From the NCBI RefSeq assembly GCF_000305785.2, contig NC_018868.3, forward strand, positions 3,456,270 through 3,520,269: 64,000 nt of DNA. Reading direction: 5' to 3'. Positions 7,799 through 16,248 of the stretch are shown piece by piece. Below the pieces are notes generated by a model that was not told the DNA's origin, did no database searches, and was given only the letters and a program-made list of their open reading frames with translations. Positions within the stretch are counted from its first letter, which is position 1; each line of letters starts with the position of its first letter. Origin of the DNA: Simiduia agarivorans SA1 = DSM 21679 (GTDB taxonomy: Bacteria; Pseudomonadota; Gammaproteobacteria; Pseudomonadales; Cellvibrionaceae). A program made the position numbers and the translations under genes.

Positions 7799-9505
7799 AT
7801 GACCGCAACGGTTGTCGAGCTGGATTACTACCGCAACACCATCCCCAAGGTGATGTCCGGTATAGCCAACAGTACCGGCGAAGATTTTTACGCCGCCATT
7901 ACCCAACAGTTGGCGTTGAGTATCCATTCTGACTTTACCTTCATCAGCAGGCTGTTGCCGGGTGACACCCGGGTGAAGACGCTGGCCCTATGTGCTGGCG
8001 GTGAACTGGCCGACAACATGGAATACGATCTGTTGCACACGCCTTGTCAGGACGTATTGGACAATACGATCTGCGTCTACCCGCGTAATATTTGCGCACT
8101 CTACCCCAAGGATCAGTTGTTGATTGATATGGGCATCGAAGGCTATATCGGGACGCCTTTGTATGACCGTGCCGGCAACTGCCTGGGGTTGATCGTGGCG
8201 CTGTACAAGCAGGAGATTCGTGATCCGGACCAGGTGCGTGGACTGTTCGAATTGTTCGCCGGTCGCATTGCGGCGGAAATCGAGAATCACGAGCTCAATC
8301 AGGCCCTGGCCAAGGCCAACGAAGAATTGCGTGCGCACCAACTGATGCTGGAATTAAGGGTGCAAAGGCGCACGGTAGAACTCGAAAAAGCCAAGGCCAG
8401 CGCTGAAGCGGCCAATCAGGCCAAGAGTCAATTCCTGGCGCAGATGTCACATGAAATCCGCAATCCGCTGAACGGGGTTCTTGGTGTCGCGGATTTATTA
8501 TTGGATACCCCGTTAACGCCTGAGCAAATGCATTTGGCCCGTGTGATTAACCAGAGCGGGCAACATCTGATGGGGGTCATTAACGACATTCTCGATTGGT
8601 CAAAGGTGGAAGCCGGCATGCTGCAGTTGGAATCGCGGCCGGTGCAATTGCGGGCGTTGGGGCAGCAGGTCGTGGAGATGTTCCGCCACCAGATTGGCAC
8701 CATTGCATTGAATGTGGAGACAGAGGATGCAGTGCCCGAATGGATCATGGGGGACAGCACGCGGCTCAGGCAGATACTCGTTAACCTGTTGAGCAATGCA
8801 TTTAAATTCACACGCGCGGATTCGGTCACCATCACCAGCCGTTGGCGCGATGGTTTGCAGGTTTCCGTCACCGATACCGGCGAAGGCATTCCGGCCGCGC
8901 ACTTGAGTAGTTTATTTGAGCGCTTCACTCAGGCAGACAGCAGCGTCACGCGCAAATTCGGTGGCACAGGTCTTGGTCTGGCTATTTGCAAAGGCCTGGC
9001 CGATGCCATGGGGGGTAATATCCGTGTAACGTCCGAGGTGGGACGGGGGAGCTGTTTTACGGTGTGGCTGCCATTGGAAGCAACCGAAGGGCCGCGACCA
9101 GAAGCACAATCCCCGGTTGAACAGCCGGCGCTCAATCAACTGAGGGTGTTAGTGGCAGAGGGCAACTCCGTTAATCAAATGGTGATCAATGGGCTGCTGG
9201 CCCGGCATCAGATACAGCCTACGATGGTGGCCAACGGCGCCCAGGCGGTGGATGCTGTGGCTGAAGGGGACCGATTCGACCTGATTTTTATGGACTGTGA
9301 AATGCCTGTGATGGATGGCTATGAGGCCACCGCCGCGATCCGGGAGCTGGAGCGAAGACGCGGTCTCAGACCCGCGAAAATAATCGCGCTTACCGGCCAT
9401 GTGATGGAGGATGAGTTGCGCCGCTGTAGCGCCAGTGGCATGGATTCGTACCTGGCAAAGCCATTATCGCGAGAAGGTTTACTGCAGGTAATGGCTGACT
9501 TGTGA
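7799..9505 (+). CDS. Soluble hybrid sensor histidine kinase (GAF-HisKA-HATPase-REC)
   Basis: 568 aa from the ATG at 7799, which has GGAGGG 6 nt upstream; the frame is open to 7748. No membrane segment is seen. Residues about 20-180 look like a GAF sensor domain, followed by a short coiled coil. HisKA has the phosphorylatable His at about 218 ([15 protein letters not shown]). The ATPase has [16 protein letters not shown] and [11 protein letters not shown]. The C-terminal receiver has phospho-acceptor Asp about 499 ([14 protein letters not shown]) and the conserved Lys (YLAKPLS). Its acidic pair reads AEGN (454-457) instead of the usual EDN or DDN, so one Mg ligand is a glycine. Divergent from the thiamine operon. 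Confidence 0.92.
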   Translation: MTATVVELDYYRNTIPKVMSGIANSTGEDFYAAITQQLALSIHSDFTFISRLLPGDTRVKTLALCAGGELADNMEYDLLHTPCQDVLDNTICVYPRNICALYPKDQLLIDMGIEGYIGTPLYDRAGNCLGLIVALYKQEIRDPDQVRGLFELFAGRIAAEIENHELNQALAKANEELRAHQLMLELRVQRRTVELEKAKASAEAANQAKSQFLAQMSHEIRNPLNGVLGVADLLLDTPLTPEQMHLARVINQSGQHLMGVINDILDWSKVEAGMLQLESRPVQLRALGQQVVEMFRHQIGTIALNVETEDAVPEWIMGDSTRLRQILVNLLSNAFKFTRADSVTITSRWRDGLQVSVTDTGEGIPAAHLSSLFERFTQADSSVTRKFGGTGLGLAICKGLADAMGGNIRVTSEVGRGSCFTVWLPLEATEGPRPEAQSPVEQPALNQLRVLVAEGNSVNQMVINGLLARHQIQPTMVANGAQAVDAVAEGDRFDLIFMDCEMPVMDGYEATAAIRELERRRGLRPAKIIALTGHVMEDELRRCSASGMDSYLAKPLSREGLLQVMADL

Positions 9506-9554
9506 ACCGGGGCTTCTTCAGACTGAGTGCCGGCATTAACCTGGCCCCTTTCCG

Positions 9555-9594
9555 CCAGTAATAAAGCCCCGGATTTCCGGGGCTTTATTACTGG
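9555..9594. terminator. Bidirectional terminator hairpin
   Basis: A perfect 19-bp inverted repeat (arms 9555-9573 and 9576-9594) with core AAAGCCCCGG/CCGGGGCTTT and AT-rich outer arms (TAATAAA/TTTATTA) that supply U-runs on both strands. It lies between the convergent ends of the hybrid kinase and the lipoprotein gene and probably ends both transcripts. Confidence 0.85.
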
Positions 9595-9668
9595 TGCATT
9601 TATCTCTGGCCTTCAGGCGATGCGGCGTTTACGCGATGCAAACAGCCCCAGCCTACTAGAGTGGAGGC

Positions 9669-10244
9669 TTATTCTTGCGGAATATCGTTAATAAATTGAG
9701 TTAAAATTTTATCGATTGCGGAGCGGGTCGAATCCAGCGTAGCGCTCTTCATGCCAAACGGCCCAGCCCCCCACATCTGTCCGCCCTTGGACGAGCCTTC
9801 GCTGGTGTAGTTTTTGTTCAATACTTCTTTGCCGTTTTTCGACATGGCGATATTCATAGATACATAGGCACGATAGTCCTTGAATTCATAACTATTCAAT
9901 GTGAATTCTATGGCGTTTCCTGCGTCGGTCGCAGAGGCTTTTTCCAACTTGCCGAAGGACTCCTGAACGTAGGGTGCGTTCAGCGTCTGTTCCAGGATCT
10001 TGCCGAACTCAACTATCCAAAGATGCGCGTATCCGACGGATGCTGCTCGAAATTCATACCGGTGTTTTTCAGTCTGCTCGTCAATACCATAGGTTGATTC
10101 AAGCGAGGTTTTTGGCAGGTTGCCAACCTGACCATGTTCTACTAAATAATCCGGGTAGTCCTTGGCAACAGGATGATTGATTGAACAGCCAGACAGTACG
10201 CTAGCCAGAACAAGAAATAAAAGACCCACGTGTTTAACGTTCAT
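9669..10244 (-). CDS. Lipoprotein of unknown function
   Basis: 191 aa from the ATG at 10244 with AAGG 7 nt upstream; a GTG at 10271 in frame is less likely. Lipoprotein signal with lipobox LSGC (VLASVLSGCSIN, Cys about residue 20). The mature part has no membrane segment and a Gly-rich patch near the end (GSSKGGQMWGAGPFGM). No family recognised. Base composition is visibly more AT-rich than the flanking genes, which could reflect transfer or simply a fast-evolving surface protein. Confidence 0.75.
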   Translation of the reverse strand: MNVKHVGLLFLVLASVLSGCSINHPVAKDYPDYLVEHGQVGNLPKTSLESTYGIDEQTEKHRYEFRAASVGYAHLWIVEFGKILEQTLNAPYVQESFGKLEKASATDAGNAIEFTLNSYEFKDYRAYVSMNIAMSKNGKEVLNKNYTSEGSSKGGQMWGAGPFGMKSATLDSTRSAIDKILTQFINDIPQE

Positions 10245-10611
10245 ATAATGACCTTGGTTAAATTTGAACACTTATTTTTTTGTTTATTTAACTCGGAAAC
10301 TTCGACCGTTTTTTCCGGTTGTGCAAGGTGTTGCGGACCGCTTACCTGCATCATAGGGAAAACCATGGACCGAAAAGACTGGATAGCGCTGATGTGTTGT
10401 CGCGTCAGGCGTTGCCGGAATCCGATCTCGCCAATGTAAATCATCAGTTGATAAAATCCTAGCCCCTTTGAGGCAGGAGTGAAACGACAAGGGAATTGGG
10501 TGCTCGGTCGGAATCCGCTTTGTCGGAGGCAATCGACTGCCGATGTGACGTAGTGTCGGTTAGCACCGACGGTTATTATTCCCACTAAGGCCGCGTATGT
10601 ACAGTTTGTAA
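10245..10611. other. Intergenic region without a recognisable gene
   Basis: About 370 bases between the lipoprotein start and the end of the next minus-strand gene. The part next to the lipoprotein is AT-rich and should hold its promoter. The open frames present are short, overlap each other and show no ribosome site or familiar motif. A small hairpin GTCGGT-TAGC-ACCGAC lies near 10555-10570. I see nothing else. Confidence 0.5.
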
Positions 10612-11274
10612 TCAGCGTCGATACAGGCTGAGGCCCAGCCAGAAAAACCACGGAATCTGGCCCAGGCCGAAAATGAGCGTCAGCCATTCAACGGCCGGGT
10701 TGCCTTTAAAGGTCGAGAAAAAATTGAGTAACGTCAATGTCCCGGCCGCGCCAACCATCAAGCCAAGGTAGCTCAACCAGCGGTTGAAGATGTTGTGCTT
10801 GATGCAAATGACGCTGATACACGCGGTCCACACGGCGCCGATCAGCTCAATATCACCGCCCAGGCCACCCGACACGACACCTGCGGACCGTTGTAAGGCC
10901 AGCGCGGCATCCGGGTCTGTAATGAAGAGTTCGGCCAGTGCGTTAATACTGACCATCTCGATCATGGCAGACGCCAACACAACGGCCGCCCAGAAATAAC
11001 CGATGACCGTGGCAAAGCGGGTGAGATCGGGTGCGACGACGACCAGTTGTTGGTGTATGGCTTGCACCAGCACTACTAATGCAAAGCTGAATAAAAACCC
11101 GGACACGAGCAGACCCAGAATGTAACGGTCACTGTTTTCTGTCATGAACTGCAGACGAGCCATGGCGCCATCATGGCCGGCGGGATTGAGCACGATCAGA
11201 AACAGCACAATGCCGAAAATATAGGTAAGGCCTTCGATGATGGCGGCCACGCCACCGGATTGTTGTAGTGTCAT
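10612..11274 (-). CDS. Multi-pass membrane protein, DUF4386-like
   Basis: 220 aa from the ATG at 11274 (MTLQQSGGVAAIIEG); the longer open frame upstream is a shadow of the neighbouring gene. About six hydrophobic segments are visible, including YIFGIVLFLIVLNPAG, LGLLVSGFLFSFALVVLVQA and FGLGQIPWFFWLGLSLY at the end. The arrangement, with a Gly-rich GGLGGDIELIGAVW turn in the second half, resembles DUF4386 membrane proteins of unknown function. Another membrane protein gene of DUF998 type lies upstream on the same strand, about 155 nt away; no link in function is evident. Confidence 0.65.
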   Translation of the reverse strand: MTLQQSGGVAAIIEGLTYIFGIVLFLIVLNPAGHDGAMARLQFMTENSDRYILGLLVSGFLFSFALVVLVQAIHQQLVVVAPDLTRFATVIGYFWAAVVLASAMIEMVSINALAELFITDPDAALALQRSAGVVSGGLGGDIELIGAVWTACISVICIKHNIFNRWLSYLGLMVGAAGTLTLLNFFSTFKGNPAVEWLTLIFGLGQIPWFFWLGLSLYRR

Positions 11275-11429
11275 GATGTTCTTTGCCTGTGCTCGAAATT
11301 GGGTGGCTATCAGGCATTGTACAAGTTGCCCATGCGTATGAGCGAGGGTTGCGGGTAAAAGGCATTGGTTCGGGTTGAAGTGAATGGCATTGCTTAATTT
11401 AGCGGGGCAAGATTGGTGTTGATTGCGCC

Positions 11430-12026
11430 CTAAACAGCCAGCTCCAGCGAAAGCAGTGCCAGCCAGGCCAATTGAAATCCGTAGCTGATGCGTTGATGCA
11501 GGCCGGGTTTGGTCTTGTTCTGGTAAGCGCTCGCGAGAGTGACTGTGAATGTTATGCAGCCAATCACAGACAGCGCGGAAATCCACCTGAACCACAATGG
11601 CACGGTGTCCGAAAACATCGCTGCCAATGGAGCAATGAGTAGCGACATCAGCATGACAGCGCCCGCTGTCGCATGCACAGTACCTATGCGTGTGGGATGC
11701 TTAATATAAGGGTCGCTGTCCATCGGAAAATAGCCCGCAATCCATGTGCCGACCCCGTGCACAATAATCATGGCGCCGATGATAATCCAGCTCGGGTATG
11801 CTGGCTGGCTGCCAAGCACATAACAGCCAAAGGCGATAAACAATGCGCCTAATGGATAATTGTTGATGATGGGTGATAAACGTTGCGTCGGACTACCATC
11901 GGCCCCGAGCTCGCTGCAAAATTGTTTCAGGTGACTGTAGCCGGGGTAAAACCGTGCAGCGATAACGATACCAATGCACAGCCAAATGCACGCGATCAAT
12001 CCGCTAAGGGCCAGAATGGTCTCCAT
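11430..12026 (-). CDS. DUF998 family membrane protein
   Basis: 198 aa with about six membrane helices. The segment RFYPGYSHLKQFCSELGADG just after helix 1 is the hallmark of DUF998 proteins, followed by further helices such as GALFIAFGCYVLGS and the loop GYFPMDSDP, which is also typical. The family has no firmly established function. The ATG at 12026 starts directly with the first helix (METILALSGLIACIWLCIGI). The DUF4386-like gene follows on the same strand. Confidence 0.8.
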   Translation of the reverse strand: METILALSGLIACIWLCIGIVIAARFYPGYSHLKQFCSELGADGSPTQRLSPIINNYPLGALFIAFGCYVLGSQPAYPSWIIIGAMIIVHGVGTWIAGYFPMDSDPYIKHPTRIGTVHATAGAVMLMSLLIAPLAAMFSDTVPLWFRWISALSVIGCITFTVTLASAYQNKTKPGLHQRISYGFQLAWLALLSLELAV

Positions 12027-12138
12027 AGTGTAATGTCCATTGGTTTGCAGTGTGGTTATGAACAGGGAGCCTGTGTGTCACAGGCCGCCAGATGATACCT
12101 TGGTGTCATGAAAACGTTTTGCGGTACATAGCAATCAT

Positions 12139-13215
12139 TCATTGCTGTGCTCTTTTTGCATAGGCCTGCAGTACTTTTTTGGAAAACAGCGGCAACTCTT
12201 CATTCAGCTGTATCGCAGCGGTATTGTATAAGCGGAACAGGTCACGTGGTTGTGTCAAGCTGTTTGCCAGCGCCTGATCCAGGCCGGCGCGCACGATTGT
12301 CTGGGTCATGTACCAGCCCACACTGTGACCCCATAGAGGCAGAGCGTCTTGTTGCACGGCGGAAAAAGTGTCGAATTGTTGACTTTCGATGGCGGTCTCC
12401 AGGTGTTGATTCAGTTTAGTGATGTTGTCCGGAGCTGCCGTCATTGCAGTATTTAAGTAGGTTTTGATGGCCTGGGAAAAAGGCGAGCCGGGTTGCAGGA
12501 AACGTTGCTTGTCGATGAGGTTGGCCACGCCTTCGTGGATCAGGTGGTCCGCTAGTCGATCTAACACACTGTCGCGATCAAGCGCGGGGGTGACGGCGAT
12601 GTTGCGACGGAAAAAGTGGTGCAGTTCATGCGCGCCCAGTTCGTAGGGGGCGTGTTGGTCCGAACGGTAATTGAGGTAGGCATCCATCACCACACCCTGC
12701 GCGCTGGCGTGTGCATTCTGGCCGAAGAGTCCGAACACAAAGCGAAGACCGGTGGGCTTGCCTGTGCTGTCGGCAGGCAGCCAGCGCTGGGCCAGAGTAA
12801 TGCTTTTTTCCAGCGCCTGCTCGCGTGGCAGGCGTCGTATTTCGCCTTGCAGCCACTGGGTGTCGTTCAGTGCGCGCCGGAGGTGGTGAATGTCCTGTTG
12901 CTCGAATTCGCTGACGTTTTTCCACTCATGTGTGGCTGCGGGATCAAACGCCAATCGGAAACGTTGCCTCAAAGTATCGGGCGTCAATGAAGAAATGCTG
13001 AACACCAACTGGTAGGCCTCCATGGCGATCAGGGCCTGCCATTGGGGCTCAGTGGGTGGTTGGCCAGCCTGCCAACGTTGGGCGAGCGCAATGGCTGCTT
13101 GGGCGGCAGCAAAATCGTAAGTGGGCCCTTCGCTCGCGGGAAGTGCTGCAGCGCGGGCATGCGCTGCAACCAGCACACTGGCGATGACGATGCATTGAAG
13201 GAATCGCAAAAACAT
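12139..13215 (-). CDS. Secreted putative zinc metallopeptidase (DUF5700-like)
   Basis: 358 aa from the ATG at 13215 (MFLRFLQCIVIASVLVAAHA), giving a good Sec signal peptide; an upstream in-frame ATG would add a polar leader. A gluzincin-type site is visible: YELGAHELHHFFRRN supplies HExxH (HELHH), and HEGVANLIDK about 50 residues later supplies the likely third ligand Glu. This pair resembles the DUF5700 putative Zn-dependent proteases. The rest is helical. It is expected in the periplasm or outside. Neighbours give no hint of substrate. Confidence 0.7.
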   Translation of the reverse strand: MFLRFLQCIVIASVLVAAHARAAALPASEGPTYDFAAAQAAIALAQRWQAGQPPTEPQWQALIAMEAYQLVFSISSLTPDTLRQRFRLAFDPAATHEWKNVSEFEQQDIHHLRRALNDTQWLQGEIRRLPREQALEKSITLAQRWLPADSTGKPTGLRFVFGLFGQNAHASAQGVVMDAYLNYRSDQHAPYELGAHELHHFFRRNIAVTPALDRDSVLDRLADHLIHEGVANLIDKQRFLQPGSPFSQAIKTYLNTAMTAAPDNITKLNQHLETAIESQQFDTFSAVQQDALPLWGHSVGWYMTQTIVRAGLDQALANSLTQPRDLFRLYNTAAIQLNEELPLFSKKVLQAYAKRAQQ

Positions 13216-13377
13216 AGTGATCGACTGACATCCATGTGGAACAACTGGCATGGCTTGTTGCTGAAAGCCGGAGGCATGTTATCGGCAGCAGGCGCATGAA
13301 GGGTGGGCCAAATTTACCACAGGAGACCGGATCAGGATAAAGTCAGGTTGACTGTTGCGGATTGGCGGATGCGTCGT

Positions 13378-13716
13378 TCAGGCCAGTTTGGCGCCATTGG
13401 CGAGTGGCTGGTCAGTCGTGGCCAGAACCACTGAACCGTCGGGCTGGTGCAGGCCGGTGACGAGGCACTCCGACATAAAGGGTCCGATTTGTTTGCGCGG
13501 AAAGTTCACCACCGCCAGCACCTGTTTGCCGATCAGTGTTTCCGGCTGGTATAAGTCGGTGATCTGCGCACTGGATTTCCTGATGCCGATTTCCGGCCCG
13601 AAATCAATGGTGAGTTTGTAGGCCGGCCGACGCGCCTCCGGAAAGGGTTGGGCATCAATGATGGTGCCGGCGCGAATGTCGATTTTCTGAAAATCGTCCC
13701 AGCTGATGGTGTCCAT
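13378..13716 (-). CDS. csaA: CsaA, tRNA-binding OB-fold protein with chaperone-like role
   Basis: 112 aa, full length for CsaA. The family pattern is complete: WDDFQKIDIRAGTIIDAQPF, ARRPAYKLTIDFG, IGIRKSSAQITDLY, VLAVVNFPRKQIGPFMSECL and VLATTDQPLANGAKL at the end. CsaA homodimers bind tRNA through the OB fold and have been reported to assist secretion. A strong AGGAGG lies 8 nt before the ATG. The terminator of the bkd operon ends immediately upstream of this ribosome site, leaving little room for a separate promoter. Confidence 0.95.
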   Translation of the reverse strand: MDTISWDDFQKIDIRAGTIIDAQPFPEARRPAYKLTIDFGPEIGIRKSSAQITDLYQPETLIGKQVLAVVNFPRKQIGPFMSECLVTGLHQPDGSVVLATTDQPLANGAKLA

Positions 13717-13728
13717 AAACTAACCCTC

Positions 13729-13760
13729 CTAAAAAAAGAAAAAGCCGGCAAGTGCCGGCT
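13729..13760 (-). terminator. Rho-independent terminator after bkd E2, just upstream of csaA
   Basis: Minus-strand hairpin AGCCGGCA/TGCCGGCT followed by TTTTTCTTTTTTT. It sits about 57 nt after the E2 stop, and its U-run leads directly into the csaA ribosome site, so csaA is either expressed by read-through or from a promoter overlapping the hairpin. Confidence 0.85.
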
Positions 13761-13817
13761 CTAACCTATCATGGCCAGTAAGCGGATGGCCGCCCTCTGA
13801 AACCAGCAATTCGCATC

Positions 13818-15077
13818 TTATCTCATTGTTACCAGCATACTGCTGGGGTCTTCCAGGAATTGCTTCCAACGGTTGCAGAAACGGGCGATGGTGCCGCCGT
13901 CGATGATGCGGTGATCACCGGACCAGCTCACGGTCATGATCTGGCGGGCTTCCACTTCACCTTTTTCGTTAAAGCGTGGCAGCGCCTGTACTTTGCCGAG
14001 TGCCACAATGGCCACTTCCGGTTTGTTGATAATCGGTGTGGCCACTGTGCCACCCAATGCGCCCACGTTGGAAATGGTAATGGTGCCGCCTTTCAGATCT
14101 TCTGGTGCCACGCGACCCGCGCGTGCACTTTCGGTGAGGCGACCGATGGCGCCAGCTACTTCCAGCAGGTTCATGGTCTGAACGTTTTTCACGTTCGGCA
14201 CCAACAGGCCCACTTTGGAATCCACGGCCATGCCGATATTGTGCGAGCTCACGTAGGTGAGTTCGGTGCAGTCGGCGTTGGGGCGGCTGTTCATGATGGG
14301 GAACTCACTGATCGCAAGCGACAGTGCCTTCATGAATAGAGGCATCATGGTGATTTTCACATCGGGGTACTGGGCCTTGAGCTTCAGTCGCAGGGCGATG
14401 AGATCGGTCAGGTCGATTTCGTCCACGTAAGTGAAATGCGGGATGGTGGAAACGGATTCCTGCATGGCGCGCGCCATTACGGCTTTGATGCCCTTGATAG
14501 GCTCAACGCGGTCGCCTGCAACCACTGGTGCTGCGGTTGATGCCGCAGGCGCAGTGGCAACCGGCGCATCACCGGACAAAAAGTTGAGCATGTCTTCTTT
14601 CAGGATACGGCCATTTTTACCGCTTGCCGGCACCTGTGCCAGATCCACGTTATTTTCCCGCGCGATGCGACGCACGGCGGGAGTGGTCAGTGCTTTGGAG
14701 GTGCTGCGTTCCATCTGGCGGTCGCTGCTTTCCTGTTTCACGGTCGCAACGGCGGTCGCCGGCGCGGTGGTTGTTGCTGCTGGCTCTGTTGTGGCTGCCG
14801 CTTTAGTGGCGTGCGCGTCGTTGTTGCTGCCCACCTCGTCGGCCAATTCAATCGCAAACAGTGGTTCGTGTACTTTGGCAATCTCGCCTTCTTTGTAGTA
14901 CAGCTTGACCACGCGACCATCAAACATGGACGGAATCTGCACCAGCGCCTTGTCGGTAGATACATCGGCTACGGGCTGGTCTTCGGTGATGGTGTCGCCT
15001 TCTTTAACCAGCCACTCCACCAGTTCACATTCCACAATGCCTTCACCAATGTCGGGCAGAATAAAATCTTTAATCAC
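13818..15077 (-). CDS. bkdB: Branched-chain 2-oxoacid dehydrogenase E2 (dihydrolipoamide acyltransferase)
   Basis: 419 aa starting at GTG 15077, with AGGAG 7 nt upstream. Domains in order: one lipoyl domain (about 1-80) with the lipoylated Lys in DVSTDKALVQIPS; an Ala/Thr/Pro-rich linker; the E3/E1-binding domain (about 132-168, TTPAVRRIARENNVDLAQVP with GKNGRILKEDML); the catalytic acyltransferase domain with DHRIIDGGTIARF carrying the catalytic His. It transfers the acyl group to CoA in valine, leucine and isoleucine breakdown. E3 is not encoded here. It follows E1 beta after about 190 nt that hold three palindromic repeats. Confidence 0.95.
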   Translation of the reverse strand: MIKDFILPDIGEGIVECELVEWLVKEGDTITEDQPVADVSTDKALVQIPSMFDGRVVKLYYKEGEIAKVHEPLFAIELADEVGSNNDAHATKAAATTEPAATTTAPATAVATVKQESSDRQMERSTSKALTTPAVRRIARENNVDLAQVPASGKNGRILKEDMLNFLSGDAPVATAPAASTAAPVVAGDRVEPIKGIKAVMARAMQESVSTIPHFTYVDEIDLTDLIALRLKLKAQYPDVKITMMPLFMKALSLAISEFPIMNSRPNADCTELTYVSSHNIGMAVDSKVGLLVPNVKNVQTMNLLEVAGAIGRLTESARAGRVAPEDLKGGTITISNVGALGGTVATPIINKPEVAIVALGKVQALPRFNEKGEVEARQIMTVSWSGDHRIIDGGTIARFCNRWKQFLEDPSSMLVTMR

Positions 15078-15126
15078 GTCGCAACTCCTGAGTTGTCATA
15101 GACGGTCAATCAATTGCCAATTTTGT

Positions 15127-15157
15127 GTAGGGTGCAATAAACGCAGCGCATTGCACC
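15127..15157. repeat. Palindromic repeat, divergent copy (GTAGGGTGCAATAAACGCAG...)
   Basis: An imperfect palindrome of 31 bases, GTAGGGTGCAAT...ATTGCACC. It has the same design as the two GTAGGGTGGATTAAGC copies that follow, with TGCAAT/ATTGCA arms in place of TGGATT/AATCCA. This type of dispersed intergenic repeat is widespread in proteobacteria. Confidence 0.75.
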
Positions 15158-15176
15158 TTCGTATTTCGTCTGTACC

Positions 15177-15207
15177 GGTGGATTGCGCTTCGCTTAATCC
15201 ACCCTAC
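15177..15207. repeat. Palindromic repeat GTAGGGTGGATTAAGCGAAG..., inverted copy
   Basis: 31 bases; the minus strand reads GTAGGGTGGATTAAGCGAAG followed by CGCAATCCACC. It forms a hairpin with GGTGGATTG/TAATCCACC arms. It lies head to head with the copy at 15224-15254, so the pair can also form one larger cruciform or RNA hairpin in the bkd transcript between E1 beta and E2. Confidence 0.85.
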
Positions 15208-15223
15208 AAGGTGCGGGGCCAAC

Positions 15224-15254
15224 GTAGGGTGGATTAAGCAAAGCGCAATCCACC
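15224..15254. repeat. Palindromic repeat GTAGGGTGGATTAAGCAAAG..., direct copy
   Basis: 31 bases, one base different from the reverse complement of the 15177-15207 copy. It ends 15 nt before the stop codon of E1 beta on the minus strand, so on the transcript it is the first structure after that gene. Confidence 0.85.
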
Positions 15255-15268
15255 ACTCGCAAGCCATA

Positions 15269-16246
15269 TCAATAATTCATGGTGCGTTTTATCGCTTCAA
15301 AAATCTTGAACTGGTCGGGCATGTATTCTTTCTCGTGAATTAACGGGAAGGGCGTGTCCATGCCGCACACGCGCGCGATCGGCGATTCCAGATACAGGAA
15401 GCAATGCTCTTGAATGGTGGCGGCGATTTCGCCGGCATAGCCACCGGTGAGCGGTGCTTCGTGGGTAATCAATAACCGGCCGGTTTTCTTCACCGAACGT
15501 GCAACCGTATCCACATCCCACGGCAGCAGCGTGCGCAGATCGATCACTTCACAGGAAATGCCCTCCGCTTCGGCCATGGCGGCCGCCGCTTGCAGGTATT
15601 CCATCTGCGCGCCCCAGGCCAGCAGGGTGATATCACTGCCCTCTTTGACCACTTCGGCGACGCCGAGCGGGATTTCAAACTCTTCTTCCGGCACTTCACC
15701 CACGGCGGCGCGATAGAGGCGCTTGGGCTCAAAAAACACCACCGGATTGGGGTCGCGGATCGATGCCAACAGCAGCCCTTTGGCCTGATAGGGCGTGGAA
15801 GGCACCACTACTTTCAGGCCTGGAGTCTGGGTGAAATAGGCTTCGGGCGATTGCGAGTGGTACAGGCCGCCGGCGATGCCGCCACCGTAAGGCGTGCGGA
15901 TCGTCAGACCGGCTACGTTGAACTGATCGCCCGAGCGGTAACGGAATTTGGCGGCTTCGTTCACGATCTGGTCGAATGCAGGGAAAATGTAATCGGCGAA
16001 CTGCATTTCCGCTACCGGCACGTGGCCCTGCGCCGCCATGCCGATGGCAAAACCGGCGATGCCCTGCTCGGTGAGCGGGGTGTTGAAGCAGCGCTCGCGG
16101 CCGTATTTTTCCTGCAAGTTGGAGGTGGCGCGGAATACACCACCGAACTTGCCGATGTCTTCACCAAAACACACCACCCGGCGGTCTTTGGCCATGGCGA
16201 GGTCAAGCGCGCTGTTGACCGCTTGCAAGAGGTTCATTTTTGCCAT
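15269..16246 (-). CDS. bkdA2: Branched-chain 2-oxoacid dehydrogenase E1 beta subunit
   Basis: 325 aa, standard length. Recognisable transketolase-type beta subunit: [93 protein letters not shown] and GCD-like [11 protein letters not shown] near the end. With E1 alpha it performs thiamine-diphosphate-dependent decarboxylation of branched-chain 2-oxoacids. It starts 2 nt after the E1 alpha stop, so the two are translated together. The link to thiamine metabolism elsewhere in the window is only through the cofactor. Confidence 0.95.
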   Translation of the reverse strand: MAKMNLLQAVNSALDLAMAKDRRVVCFGEDIGKFGGVFRATSNLQEKYGRERCFNTPLTEQGIAGFAIGMAAQGHVPVAEMQFADYIFPAFDQIVNEAAKFRYRSGDQFNVAGLTIRTPYGGGIAGGLYHSQSPEAYFTQTPGLKVVVPSTPYQAKGLLLASIRDPNPVVFFEPKRLYRAAVGEVPEEEFEIPLGVAEVVKEGSDITLLAWGAQMEYLQAAAAMAEAEGISCEVIDLRTLLPWDVDTVARSVKKTGRLLITHEAPLTGGYAGEIAATIQEHCFLYLESPIARVCGMDTPFPLIHEKEYMPDQFKIFEAIKRTMNY

Positions 16247-16248
16247 GG

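Noticed and set aside
10241..10687. 148-aa minus-strand frame and a 69-aa + frame between the lipoprotein and the DUF4386-like gene
   Set aside because: They overlap neighbouring genes or each other, contain no recognisable motif, and have composition unlike coding sequence nearby.
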